Below, one piece after another: positions 24,500-32,905 of a DNA stretch of 64,000 nucleotides. This DNA is from an uncultured Porphyromonadaceae bacterium (GTDB taxonomy: Bacteria; Bacteroidota; Bacteroidia; Bacteroidales; Muribaculaceae), in assembly GCA_900544305.1 (NCBI GenBank), contig UQUV01000009.1, forward strand, positions 34,142 to 98,141, given 5' to 3'. How positions within the stretch are numbered: the first letter of the stretch is position 1; every line of letters starts with the position of its first letter. Below the pieces are notes generated by a model. The model ran no database searches and was not told where the DNA came from. It was given only the letters and a program-made list of their open reading frames with translations. Both the position numbers and the translations under genes were made by a program.

Positions 24500-26272
24500 A
24501 TGGCAAAGAAAAATGCACGGGAAGAACCCCCGAAACCGCAGGTCACCGAAAACGAGCAGATGAGTGACATCGTGTTCATCCTCGACAAGATGGAACTGAT
24601 TCTGGAAGCGGTGTCGCAAATCGGACAGGACGGAAAATTCAACACGGTAGCCGCCGACAGGCAGAACCGGAACTCCTTCCTGAAGATTGACCGCTATGCA
24701 GATGCCTTCGAGAACTTCATCAAGAACTTCTGGAGTCAGCTGAAAGACCCGACACGCTTCGGAATCCTCTCCGTCAAGGAAGACAGGCTGGACGACCCTG
24801 CCGTACAGCAGGCCATCGAGGACATCGCCGCAGGAAAAAAGACAAAAGCCGTGGAGGAATTTCTCAAGCAGTACGAGATTGTTCCGCGCAACAAGGAAAA
24901 CCAAAGTATCAACCAAAAAAATCAAGAAGAAATGGCAAAGAAAAATGAAACCCGGCAGCAAGCTGCCGCAGCTGACAGCCAGTCGCAGACCCAGTCCCCC
25001 CAGTACCGTTACAACGAGTCCATGATCAACTGGGAACAGCTAAAGAATTTCGGAATCTCCCGTGAATACCTCCAGGAACGCGGACTGCTCGAACAGATGC
25101 TCCGTGGCTACAAGACCAACCAGGTAGTACCCATCAGCATGAACTTCGGCTCGGCCGTACTGAGGACTGACGCACGTCTGTCATTCCAGCAGTCCATGGC
25201 GGGCGAAGTGGTGCTCGGCATCCATGGTATCCGACAGAAACCCGACCTCGACCGACCGTATTTCGGACACATCTTCTCCGACGAGGACAAGAAGAACCTG
25301 CTCGAAACGGGCAACATGGGACGTGTCGTGGAACTGAAAGGACGCAACGGGGAATATATCCCTTCCTTCATCAGTATTGACAAGCTGACCAACGAGGTTG
25401 TCGCCATGAAAGCGGAGAATGCCTTCATCCCGAGGGAAATCAAGGGCGTGGAACTGACAGAGCAGGAGCAGAATGACCTGCGTGAAGGCAAGAAGGTCTA
25501 TGTCGAGGGCATGATCGCCAAGTCCGGCAACGAGTTCAACGCCTTCATTCAGGTAAATGCCGAACGCAGGGGTGTCGAGTTCATTTTCGAGAACGACAAG
25601 CTCTTCAACCGCCAGACGCTCGGGGGTGTGGAACTGACACAGAAACAGATTGAGGACCTGAACGCCGGAAAAGCCATTTTCGTGGAAGGAATGCAGCGCA
25701 AGGACGGCGAGGTGTTCTCCTCCTACGTGAAGCTGGACGAGGCGACAGGCCGTCCGTCATACACCCGCTACAACCCGGACTCCCCGGAGGGCGCACGTGA
25801 AATCTATATCCCCAACGAAATCAACGGGGTGAAGATTACGGCGGAGGAACAGCAGCAGCTCCGTGACGGCAAGGTGATTTTCCTCAACGACATGGTGAAC
25901 CGCAAGGGAGAGGAATTCTCCTCCTTCATCAAGGCCGATTTGGAAACGGGACGCCTGAGCTACTCCCGCACGCCGGACGGTTTCGAACAGCGGGCGGACT
26001 TCAAGATTCCCGACAAGGTCTGGGACGTGCCTCTGACCAGAAAGCAGCGTGCTGACCTGCAGAGCGGAAAGGCCGTGCTGGTGGAAGGCATCAAGGGCTA
26101 TGACGGGAAGACTATCTCGCAGTACGTCAAGGCCAATTTCAACCAGGGACGCCTGGACTTCTACAACGAGAATCCCGACCGCAAGCGTGACGCCTCGCAG
26201 CGCAACGTGGTGGCCAACAATCAGCGACAGGAACAGGGCAACCGCAAGTCAAAGGGAGCCAGCATTTCCTGA
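24500..26272 (+). CDS. DUF4099 and DUF3945 repeat protein of the ICE
   Basis: A 590-residue cytoplasmic protein. The N-terminal 150 residues are helical (ENEQMSDIVFILDKMELILE) and a Gln-rich linker follows. DUF4099 begins near residue 172 (INWEQLKNFGISREYLQERG). Several DUF3945 repeats of about 55-60 residues come next, each with a pattern like GVELTEQEQNDLREGKKVYV and a glycine-serine-phenylalanine turn (FNAFIQV, FSSYVKL, FSSFIKA, ISQYVKA). Such proteins accompany the topoisomerase III gene in Bacteroidetes ICEs. Their role is unknown. It heads an operon with a second DUF4099 protein and topB. Confidence 0.85.
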   Translation: MAKKNAREEPPKPQVTENEQMSDIVFILDKMELILEAVSQIGQDGKFNTVAADRQNRNSFLKIDRYADAFENFIKNFWSQLKDPTRFGILSVKEDRLDDPAVQQAIEDIAAGKKTKAVEEFLKQYEIVPRNKENQSINQKNQEEMAKKNETRQQAAAADSQSQTQSPQYRYNESMINWEQLKNFGISREYLQERGLLEQMLRGYKTNQVVPISMNFGSAVLRTDARLSFQQSMAGEVVLGIHGIRQKPDLDRPYFGHIFSDEDKKNLLETGNMGRVVELKGRNGEYIPSFISIDKLTNEVVAMKAENAFIPREIKGVELTEQEQNDLREGKKVYVEGMIAKSGNEFNAFIQVNAERRGVEFIFENDKLFNRQTLGGVELTQKQIEDLNAGKAIFVEGMQRKDGEVFSSYVKLDEATGRPSYTRYNPDSPEGAREIYIPNEINGVKITAEEQQQLRDGKVIFLNDMVNRKGEEFSSFIKADLETGRLSYSRTPDGFEQRADFKIPDKVWDVPLTRKQRADLQSGKAVLVEGIKGYDGKTISQYVKANFNQGRLDFYNENPDRKRDASQRNVVANNQRQEQGNRKSKGASIS

Positions 26273-26318
26273 TGACGGGCAACTGAAAAATGAATGTTGA
26301 ATCAAAAAAGAAAGAAAT

Positions 26319-26582
26319 ATGAAAAAGGAAAACGGAAACGACATGCCTTTCAAGGCAGAAGACGTGAACTGGGACGAACTGCACGACATCGGCATCATGA
26401 AGGACGAGCTGGAACTCTCCGGCGAGATGGACACCCTCCTCAGGGGAGAGAAAACGAAAGTGATGTCCCTGAGTCTCGTGCTCCTCGGCGTGGACGTGGT
26501 GATGGACGCCACGCTCCAGCTGGTCCGTAAGGGCGAGGCCCCGCTGCTGGAAATCCAGGGAGTGACACCGTTGGGCAAATAA
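26319..26582 (+). CDS. Small stand-alone DUF4099 protein
   Basis: An 87-residue protein whose body (VNWDELHDIGIMKDELELSG, LLRGEKTKVMSLSLVLLGVD) follows the same pattern as the DUF4099 domain of the preceding gene: Asn-Trp-x-x-Leu, a Gly-Ile turn, then Leu-Leu-x-Gly-x-Lys-Thr. It is therefore a single-domain paralogue, perhaps a competitor or partner of the long protein. It lies 46 bases after that gene and 94 bases before topB on the same strand. The ATG at 26319 follows AAAGAAAT; no other start fits. Confidence 0.7.
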   Translation: MKKENGNDMPFKAEDVNWDELHDIGIMKDELELSGEMDTLLRGEKTKVMSLSLVLLGVDVVMDATLQLVRKGEAPLLEIQGVTPLGK

Positions 26583-26676
26583 TCTGAGAGCAATTATCAA
26601 GTAAACCGAAGTCTTACCGCCGTTTCCTGTCTTCCGCATGGAAAACGGGAAACGGCTTAATTTTTATCCTGACATT

Positions 26677-28779
26677 ATGATAGCAATCATCGCAGAAAAG
26701 CCGAGTGTAGGCATGGACATAGCCCGTGTAGTCGGGGCTGATACAAGAAATGACGGCTACTGTTCCGGTAACGGATATATGGTGACCTGGGCACTGGGAC
26801 ACCTCGTGTCACTGGCCATGCCGGACACTTACGGTTACACGAAAACGGCGGCGGAGGAGGAGCTGCCGATGCTGCCGGACCCGTTCCGTCTGGTCTCCCG
26901 ACAGGTACGCACGGACAGGGGAATGGTCACGGACATCGCCGCCTCGAAACAGCTGAAAGTCATAGAAAGCGTGTTCAACCGCTGTGACAGCATCATCGTG
27001 GCAACGGACTGTGCGCGCGAAGGGGAACTTATCTTCCGCTGGATATACGACTTTCTGGGCTGCACGAAACCGTTCAGACGCCTGTGGATCTCCTCGCTGA
27101 CCGACGAGGCCATACGGAAAGGTCTGGAGGAACTGAAGGACGGCTCGGAATACGACAGCCTGTATGCCGCTGCAGACAGCCGCGCGAAGGCGGACTGGCT
27201 GGTGGGCATGAACGCCAGCCGTGCCCTGGCCATCGTCTCCGGCTCGTCCAACAACTCGATCGGACGGGTACAGACGCCTACGCTCGCCATGATATGCAGC
27301 CGCTACAGGGAGAACCGCAGTTTCGTATCCACACCATACTGGCAGCTGCATGTCACCCTCAATGGCGGCACGTCACACCGCCGCTTCTTCCATCCCGCGA
27401 CCTTTGACGACAGGCAGAAGGCGGAAGCCGCCTACCGCAGTCTCTCTCCCGATTCTTCGGCGACGGTTACGAAGGTGGAGCGCAGGAAAACCCTGCAACA
27501 GCCGCCGCTGCTCTACGACCTGACGGCACTCCAGAAGGACTGCAACGTGCACCTCGACCTGCCCGCGGCAAAGACGCTGGACATCGCCCAGTCGCTCTAC
27601 GAGAAGAAGCTCATTTCCTACCCGAGAACGGGAAGCCGGTATATCCCGCACGACGTGATGGCCTGTGTGCCCGGTCTGCTGGAAAGGATAATGGCCATGC
27701 CCGGATTCGCTACAAGTGCCGGAATCCTTGACTTTGCGCGTCTCAACACCCGTAGCGTGGACGACAGTAAAGTGACGGACCACCATGCCCTCATCACGAC
27801 CGGCATAGCTCCCGAAGGGCTTTCCGAAGCGGAAGAGGCCGTCTATACGCTGATAGCCGGACGTATGCTGGAGGCGTTCTCGCCATGCTGCGAGAAGGAG
27901 CTGATTCTTATGGAATGCCGTCTGGACAACATGGATTTCCGCTCAAAAAGCTCCATTGTCGTCAGTCCGGGATGGCGCGGCATCTTCCGCAGGAAAGAGG
28001 ACAGGCAGGACGACGAACCGGAAACCGACGAGGGTACGGCCGTATTTGCCGAAGGGGACACGGTCCCTGTTTCAGGATTCGGACTGGCCCAGAAGAAGAC
28101 CGTGCCCAGACCGCTCTATACCGAAGCCACGCTGCTGGCAGCAATGGAGACCTGCGGCAGGGAGATAGCCGACGAACAGGCACGCGAGGCCGTGAAGGAG
28201 CTGGGCATCGGCACGCCCGCCACAAGAGCCGCCATCATCACCACACTGTTCAAACGTGACTATATCGCCCGCTCCGGCAAGAGCATCGTCCCCACGGAAA
28301 AGGGACTCCATATCTACGATGCGGTGAAGGACATGCTCGTGGCGGATGTTTCCCTGACAGGAAGCTGGGAGAAGACCCTGCTCCAGATAGAGCGGCACAC
28401 ACTCGGACCGGACACGTTCATGGCATCCATCACGGACTACACCCGCAAGGCTACCCGTGAAATCCTGAACCTCAGCCTTCCGGCGGTAGCAGCCCGCACG
28501 TTCATCTGTCCCAAATGCAAGACCGGACACATCATCGTCAGGGAGAAGGGTGCCCGCTGCGACAATAAAGGGTGCGGACTGACCGTGTACCGCAGATTCC
28601 TGAACAAGGAACTGACGGACCAGCATCTGGAACAGCTTTTCTCCTCCGGCTCCACACGGCTCATCAAGGGATTCAAGGGAAAGAAGGGCGTGGCTTTCGA
28701 CGCTTCGGTCACTTTCGACGCCGGGTTCACCCTGACACTCTCGTTCCCCAAAAACGGGAACGGCAGGAAAAGGAAATGA
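26677..28779 (+). CDS. topB: Topoisomerase III, Exc-like (type IA)
   Basis: A 700-residue type IA topoisomerase. The TOPRIM domain opens with IAIIAEKPSVGMDIA (residues 2-16) and has ATDCAREGELI near 110. The catalytic tyrosine is in LISYPRTGSRYIP at about residue 313. The C-terminus carries a Cys4 zinc motif (CPKCKTG and CDNKGCG, about 609-630). I start at 26677, since the in-frame ATG at 26638 adds an atypical leader. In CTnDOT the excision protein Exc is a topoisomerase III of this size, and the genomic context (DUF4099 proteins) agrees. It differs from housekeeping TopA by size and zinc tail. Confidence 0.92.
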   Translation: MIAIIAEKPSVGMDIARVVGADTRNDGYCSGNGYMVTWALGHLVSLAMPDTYGYTKTAAEEELPMLPDPFRLVSRQVRTDRGMVTDIAASKQLKVIESVFNRCDSIIVATDCAREGELIFRWIYDFLGCTKPFRRLWISSLTDEAIRKGLEELKDGSEYDSLYAAADSRAKADWLVGMNASRALAIVSGSSNNSIGRVQTPTLAMICSRYRENRSFVSTPYWQLHVTLNGGTSHRRFFHPATFDDRQKAEAAYRSLSPDSSATVTKVERRKTLQQPPLLYDLTALQKDCNVHLDLPAAKTLDIAQSLYEKKLISYPRTGSRYIPHDVMACVPGLLERIMAMPGFATSAGILDFARLNTRSVDDSKVTDHHALITTGIAPEGLSEAEEAVYTLIAGRMLEAFSPCCEKELILMECRLDNMDFRSKSSIVVSPGWRGIFRRKEDRQDDEPETDEGTAVFAEGDTVPVSGFGLAQKKTVPRPLYTEATLLAAMETCGREIADEQAREAVKELGIGTPATRAAIITTLFKRDYIARSGKSIVPTEKGLHIYDAVKDMLVADVSLTGSWEKTLLQIERHTLGPDTFMASITDYTRKATREILNLSLPAVAARTFICPKCKTGHIIVREKGARCDNKGCGLTVYRRFLNKELTDQHLEQLFSSGSTRLIKGFKGKKGVAFDASVTFDAGFTLTLSFPKNGNGRKRK

Positions 28780-28810
28780 TGAAGCCATCCCGATTCGAGG
28801 GGCAAAGGTC

Positions 28811-28923
28811 GCAGCCCGCCCGTTTCCACCGGCAAGGTCTGGCCTTACGGTTTCTGGGAAAAATCATCCTCGCCCGAGGCTCCGGTATTTTTCCCGAAAA
28901 CCTTGCCTGTGGAGGCGGACTGC
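28811..28923 (+). repeat. Structured hairpin repeat, copy B
   Basis: A 113-base nested inverted repeat after topB. Outer arms GCAGCCCGCC and GGCGGACTGC pair with one mismatch, then TCCACCGGCAAGG with CCTTGCCTGTGGA, then GGTTTCTGGGAAAAAT with ATTTTTCCCGAAAACC. The core AAATCATCCTCGC (28861-28873) and GCTCCGGTATTTTT (28879-28892) equals that of copies A and C. The stem arms have no sequence similarity to those of copy A but are equally complementary. A gene starts 43 bases later. Confidence 0.75.
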
Positions 28924-28965
28924 AAGAAAGCCCCTGAAACCGGGAATGGCATTCCCGCCAAACAC

Positions 28966-29211
28966 ATGAAGATTATGAAAGCAAAAGAACGTATCAGAAA
29001 GATAGCGGACAGCAGATGGGCAAGGACACTCGCGCTGGCCGTAACAGCAGCCATCATATTCAGCTGGCTCTATTCCCACGGTATATCGCCTGTATGGACC
29101 GCCGTGGCCATCATCTGTTTCAGGGGACTCTTCAGGTTCCTCTACCGTATAGCCTGTTTTCTCGTGGCACTGGCCATCATTCTGTGCATACTGAGTTTTC
29201 TGGTCTTCTGA
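28966..29211 (+). CDS. Small two-helix membrane protein
   Basis: An 81-residue protein beginning MKIMKAKERIRKIADSRWAR, with a basic amphipathic N-terminus and two or three hydrophobic segments (LALAVTAAIIFSWLYSHGI, WTAVAIICF and IACFLVALAIILCILSFLVF). The start at 28975 is also possible. It has no soluble domain. The gene lies between structured repeats B and C and is followed by an RNA-type terminator at 29260. The function is unknown; it may be an ICE envelope or entry-exclusion protein, which is only a guess from size and topology. Confidence 0.6.
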   Translation: MKIMKAKERIRKIADSRWARTLALAVTAAIIFSWLYSHGISPVWTAVAIICFRGLFRFLYRIACFLVALAIILCILSFLVF

Positions 29212-29259
29212 AATCTGACGATATGGAACATGCACGGAATTTATCATTGCAGCATAAGG

Positions 29260-29288
29260 GAGCTGTCCGGGAGCGGGCGGCTCTTTTT
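29260..29288 (+). terminator. Intrinsic terminator with wobble-paired stem
   Basis: GAGCTGTCC (29260-29268) pairs fully with GGGCGGCTC (29275-29283) if G-U pairs are allowed, around the loop GGGAGC, followed by TTTTTG. It lies about 50 bases after the membrane protein gene and should end the topB transcript before structured repeat C. Confidence 0.65.
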
Positions 29289-29360
29289 GTATCCGTCACA
29301 ACCGGAAATGACACGGGAAGAAAAGGGAAAGGACTAAAAACACAGACATTGGCAAACCGA

Positions 29361-29511
29361 GAACTACAGGGCAAAGTTGGCAAACGCTTCTTGTCGGACG
29401 GCAAGGTCAGGCCGCAAGCGGTTTCGGAAAAAATCATCCTCGCTGCGCTCCGGTATTTTTCCCGAAAACCCTGCCTTTCCGGAAGCATTTGCCGTTGGGC
29501 CCTTGTAGTTC
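29361..29511 (+). repeat. Structured hairpin repeat, copy C
   Basis: A 151-base nested inverted repeat. Outer arms GAACTACAGGGC and GCCCTTGTAGTTC pair with one bulge, then GGCAAACGCTTC with GAAGCATTTGCC, then an irregular part. Next GGTTTCGGAAAAAAT faces ATTTTTCCCGAAAACC. The core AAATCATCCTCGC and GCTCCGGTATTTTT (29430-29460) is identical to copy B. The next ATG is 47 bases downstream. It is the longest of the four copies. Confidence 0.75.
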
Positions 29512-29557
29512 AACGGGCTGCCAAAGCCCGGGTATTCACAGTTAAAAATTAAAGAAT

Positions 29558-29773
29558 ATGCAACAAGCGATCATCACAAGACAGTCACCAGCCCCGATAG
29601 GGATGCCCGTGACAAGAAGACCGAAAGTACACGTCCCGCAACCCTCCATCAAACTGCCGCCAAGAGGAACCACTGGCCCCGTTCACATCTCAAAGCTGCT
29701 GAACCCCGTTCTGGAAATATGCAGACATCCGGACAGGGACAGGTTGCTGGCAGAATTCTTCAGCGAATATTGA
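29558..29773 (+). CDS. Small proline-rich conserved ICE protein
   Basis: A 71-residue basic protein, proline-rich in its first half (RQSPAPIGMPVTRRPKVHVP) and helical at the end (LEICRHPDRDRLLAEFFSEY). It has no signal peptide or membrane helix. It lies between structured repeat C and the PRTRC cassette, 34 bases before the gene for PRTRC protein E, on the same strand, so it may belong to that operon. The family is not recognised. The start follows AAAGAAT at a normal distance. Confidence 0.6.
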   Translation: MQQAIITRQSPAPIGMPVTRRPKVHVPQPSIKLPPRGTTGPVHISKLLNPVLEICRHPDRDRLLAEFFSEY

Positions 29774-29807
29774 AATACATCGTCTAATCATTTAATTTTT
29801 ATCAATT

Positions 29808-30842
29808 ATGTTTTTCACAGCAATCCACAAGATGATGACGGAAAGCGTGGACCTCACGATCGTCATCCGCAAGACAAACGGCCAACTGACCGTTTCCACA
29901 TTACCCAAGTCGAACGGACTCAAGGACGAGGCCCAGAACCACATCGTGCCGCTGACTGTCACGGGAACGCCGCAGGAACTTGACTCGGGATTCCTGCAGG
30001 CAGTCACAAGACCGATACAGAAAGCCTGCGGGCTGATCTCAAACATGGCACAGTTCGAGGCTCAGGCGGACAAGGCCGCCGCCAGCAGCAAGGCCGCCAA
30101 GGAAGCGAAATCCAAGGAAACGAAGGAGGAGCGCGAGAAACGGGAAAAGTACGAGAAACTGATGAAGAAGGCGGAAGAACTGACAGCCGCCAAGAATCAC
30201 AGGGAGGTCATCAATGTGCTCGGACAGGCGAAAGCGTATGCGACAGCCGCCCAGCTGAAGGAAATCGAGGAGAAGATAAAGGCGGCCGACACGGAAATGA
30301 ACCGGGGAAGCCTCTTCGACCTGATGGAACAGGAAGCACAACCGGAATCTTCGGTACAGCAGCAACAGCCACACTCCCAGCAGCCGACATACACGCAGGC
30401 ACCGGAACAGAGAAATCCGCAACCGCAACGTCCGCAACAGTCGGCACCGCAGCAGACATACACGCGGAGACCGTCACAGCCGATGCCGGGACAGGCTCAG
30501 CCCGCACCGCAGAGACCACAACAGGCATACACGCAGCATCCGCAACAACCGGGAATATGGCCGTCGCAACAACAGCCGCCACAACCGCAGGCAAGACCGC
30601 AGATACAGCCGCACGCGCAATACGTACAGCGGACAGGCGGACAGCAGCCTTCCCAAACTCAATATCCGCCGCAGCCTGAAATACAGGACTGGCAGGAAGA
30701 ACGGTTCATGCAGGAGGACGAACAGCAACCGTACCTCTCCGATCAGGAACATCCCGCATACAGTGAGAAGGACTACGAGGAATACATCGATTTCCCGCAG
30801 TCCATGCTGGAACCCAAGTATTCACCTTATCAGACAGTTTAA
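29808..30842 (+). CDS. PRTRC system protein E
   Basis: A 344-residue protein. The N-terminal 85 residues form the PRTRC-E domain (HKMMTESVDLTIVIRKTNGQ, PLTVTGTPQELDSGFLQAVT). A Lys/Glu/Ala coiled coil follows (about 85-165) and then a long Gln/Pro-rich low-complexity tail (PQQSAPQQTYTRRPSQPMPG). PRTRC means ParB-related, ThiF-related cassette, a set of genes of unknown purpose found on plasmids and ICEs. The neighbours C, F, B and the ThiF-like protein follow in order. The Gln/Pro tail is unusually long and was probably expanded by repeat slippage. Confidence 0.88.
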   Translation: MFFTAIHKMMTESVDLTIVIRKTNGQLTVSTLPKSNGLKDEAQNHIVPLTVTGTPQELDSGFLQAVTRPIQKACGLISNMAQFEAQADKAAASSKAAKEAKSKETKEEREKREKYEKLMKKAEELTAAKNHREVINVLGQAKAYATAAQLKEIEEKIKAADTEMNRGSLFDLMEQEAQPESSVQQQQPHSQQPTYTQAPEQRNPQPQRPQQSAPQQTYTRRPSQPMPGQAQPAPQRPQQAYTQHPQQPGIWPSQQQPPQPQARPQIQPHAQYVQRTGGQQPSQTQYPPQPEIQDWQEERFMQEDEQQPYLSDQEHPAYSEKDYEEYIDFPQSMLEPKYSPYQTV

Positions 30843-30845
30843 GAC

Positions 30846-31067
30846 ATGGCACTCGAAATCAAAGGAATGACACGCTCATTCAAATTCAAGAAAGGAACGG
30901 AGTATATAACCCTTCATGACCCGGATCCGAACATCTCGCCGGACATGGTCATGAGCTACTATTCGAACATGTACCCGGAACTGACGACGGCTACCGTTCA
31001 CGGACCGGTCATCAGGGAGGATATGACAGAATATGAGTTCAAGACAACTATCGGAACAAAAGGATAA
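30846..31067 (+). CDS. PRTRC system protein C
   Basis: A 73-residue protein with the family pattern FKFKKGTEYITLHDPDPNIS and VMSYYSNMYPELTTATVHGP. It is small, soluble and has a ubiquitin-like size and feel: a beta-strand opening, a central helix and the C-terminal end TTIGTKG, which finishes in a glycine-lysine-glycine. PRTRC-C in a cassette with a ThiF-like (E1-type) protein invites comparison with ubiquitin-like modifiers, but that is inference. It begins 3 bases after protein E and ends 5 bases before the next ATG. Confidence 0.88.
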   Translation: MALEIKGMTRSFKFKKGTEYITLHDPDPNISPDMVMSYYSNMYPELTTATVHGPVIREDMTEYEFKTTIGTKG

Positions 31068-31072
31068 AGGAT

Positions 31073-31240
31073 ATGGCAAAGGACAACAGAAAAAAGAAGA
31101 AATCATGTGTACCATTGGACGGATATCAGGCGGAACAGCTCGCGAGACTTATCATTGCGGAAACCGAAAGGAAGGTGCATTACGGCACGGAAAGGAAGAA
31201 ACGGATTGCGGCACCCAGCGGTGCCGTAATTCTTTTCTGA
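31073..31240 (+). CDS. 55-residue PRTRC-cassette small protein
   Basis: ATG at 31073 opens a 55-codon frame, MAKDNRKKKKSCVPLDGYQA through RLIIAETERKVHYGTERKKR and ending SGAVILF, stopped by TGA at 31238-31240. It is basic with one amphipathic helix. It begins 5 bases after the PRTRC-C stop and its stop overlaps a CTG that could start protein F. The composition is protein-like and it fits the gap perfectly, so I consider it real, although too short for most gene finders. The function is unknown. Confidence 0.6.
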   Translation: MAKDNRKKKKSCVPLDGYQAEQLARLIIAETERKVHYGTERKKRIAAPSGAVILF

Positions 31241-32187
31241 ACGCTACATTCTTGCCGATATCCCCATCGGAACTGTTCACGGACGGTACTGACGGGAAGC
31301 CGCACAATCTTATCACGCAGGAAAACTATGGGTACCTGCGTGATTCCTTTTTCAGATATGCACTCCTCATGAAGAAGGAGGCGGTACATACACCGGGACG
31401 AACGCCCGGCGAAAGTATTGCCAGACTGCACGAAGAGATGTGTAACCTTGTAGGCAATGACATGAATGTCAACATTGAGCAGGACGAAGAAAGACTCCTG
31501 TTCCGTCTCTGGAAATGTCATGAATGGGGAGAACTCACGTTGTATTACTTCCCGACGAAGTTCATGGAAAGGCTCGGACCGGAACTGAGACGCATATCCG
31601 TCACCTTCATCCACAACCTGATGCAGGCGAACGGGATAAACACTGTACTGGACGAGGATGACATGGACTATGCCCTGACACTGATGTCTGAGGATGATTC
31701 GGGTGAAACGGCATCTGACCGGAAAAAGAGGCGGCGGCTCCTGCACTCCTATGAGGAAGGCAGGATACATGCCCTGTTACGCCGGGTGGAACGCAAATCC
31801 TATTACAAGAATCTGCCGAAGGCAATCGACCGATATAAGCCGAAGGACGGGTACGAACAGTCACTGCTCTCTGTCATGAAGGAGGGACTGGAGTTCCTTA
31901 CACCTGAACACGGCATCATGGAATACGGCTACGATCCCTTCTACGAGGAAGAACCGGACTTTTTGCCCATGTACCTCAGCAAGCAGATCCGGGTCATCTA
32001 TGACTGCACCGACATGATAACGGAATATCTCACCGACTATTACAACTCCTACAGTCAGGAGACATACGACATCATTCCGGTCACCACCTGTGACCTGTCT
32101 CCGGAAATGGAGGAACTGTTCCGCATGGACGACTATCCGGAACGCTTCTTCAAATGGGCGGAAAAATTCATCAACATCACAGTATAA
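31237..32187 (+). CDS. PRTRC system protein F-like, non-ATG start likely
   Basis: A protein of about 316 residues whose recognisable body starts LNATFLPISPSELFTDGTDG and continues with KKEAVHTPGRTPGESIARLH and YYNSYSQETYDIIPVTTCDL. The frame has no ATG in its natural place. Candidates are CTG at 31237 (overlapping the previous stop as CTGA) or TTG at 31252. ATGs at 31105 and 31033 would give an atypical N-terminus that overlaps the small gene. The middle is helical and highly charged. It precedes protein B by 16 bases. Assignment as F is by position and family resemblance. Confidence 0.65.
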   Translation: MNATFLPISPSELFTDGTDGKPHNLITQENYGYLRDSFFRYALLMKKEAVHTPGRTPGESIARLHEEMCNLVGNDMNVNIEQDEERLLFRLWKCHEWGELTLYYFPTKFMERLGPELRRISVTFIHNLMQANGINTVLDEDDMDYALTLMSEDDSGETASDRKKRRRLLHSYEEGRIHALLRRVERKSYYKNLPKAIDRYKPKDGYEQSLLSVMKEGLEFLTPEHGIMEYGYDPFYEEEPDFLPMYLSKQIRVIYDCTDMITEYLTDYYNSYSQETYDIIPVTTCDLSPEMEELFRMDDYPERFFKWAEKFINITV

Positions 32188-32203
32188 ACCAATCTGAAAG
32201 CAT

Positions 32204-32905
32204 ATGATAGACAGCAACGAACTGACCAGAAAAATCAAGACGCCGCTCAACCCCAAGGCGGCACTGATAGCCTATGCCTCGGAGAATGACAGGAACTTTT
32301 TCCTTGAAATCCGTGAAATTGACGACCGGGGAAGCATGACGGAAGGAAGACCGGTAACCCTGGAATTCATGAACACGCTTGTGAAGGGATACTCGGAAAG
32401 ACACAGCACCACTCCATACGGGAAGATACCCGACAACCTGTTGTATTGCGACCCGCGCAAGGGAAGCGAGAGATACGTGTGGTACAACCCTCCGCACAAG
32501 AGGATGATGTTCTTCAGCCCCGCGCTCAAAATAGAAAACGCGGAATATTACCTGCCGGGAGTGATCTATGAGGCCGGAGAACACGGAATGAGAATCTATG
32601 CCTACAAGGAAAATGTTCCCGGACCGGATACCGTGCTGTATGCCGCGCCATTCTTCAACGTGACAGGTTCCAGCGTATGTCTGGGAAACGCCAGGATAGA
32701 GCTGCCGAAGGACCTGACCTATGAGAAGCTGCTGCAGTACTGGGAAAGGAAATTCTGGCTGACGGAATTCTCCCACCTGGGAGGGAACGGGAACCCGACA
32801 AAATCAAACCTCGTGCTGGTGACAAAGGCGGCACGGGACAGGGACTTCAACCTCGACGAACTGAAACCGCTGAACAACATGAAACTTAAAGACATACTGA
32901 AATGA
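32204..32905 (+). CDS. PRTRC system protein B
   Basis: A 233-residue protein with features of PRTRC-B: TPYGKIPDNLLYCDPRKGSE, YVWYNPPHKRMMFFSPALKI and VLYAAPFFNVTGSSVCLGNA. The fold is soluble and beta-rich. The conserved WYNPP segment and the phrase on cysteine and glycine near residue 165 are typical. It is thought to act with the ThiF-like protein, but the reaction is unknown. The last codons overlap the ATG of the next gene by 4 bases. Confidence 0.88.
   Translation: MIDSNELTRKIKTPLNPKAALIAYASENDRNFFLEIREIDDRGSMTEGRPVTLEFMNTLVKGYSERHSTTPYGKIPDNLLYCDPRKGSERYVWYNPPHKRMMFFSPALKIENAEYYLPGVIYEAGEHGMRIYAYKENVPGPDTVLYAAPFFNVTGSSVCLGNARIELPKDLTYEKLLQYWERKFWLTEFSHLGGNGNPTKSNLVLVTKAARDRDFNLDELKPLNNMKLKDILK

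Noticed and set aside
26638..26676. Earlier start of topoisomerase III at 26638
   Set aside because: Type IA enzymes start close to the AEKPS motif; the extra 13 residues are unlike the family.
29016..29552. Open frame of 178 codons through structured repeat C
   Set aside because: It overlaps a real membrane-protein gene out of frame and runs through a terminator and the inverted repeat.
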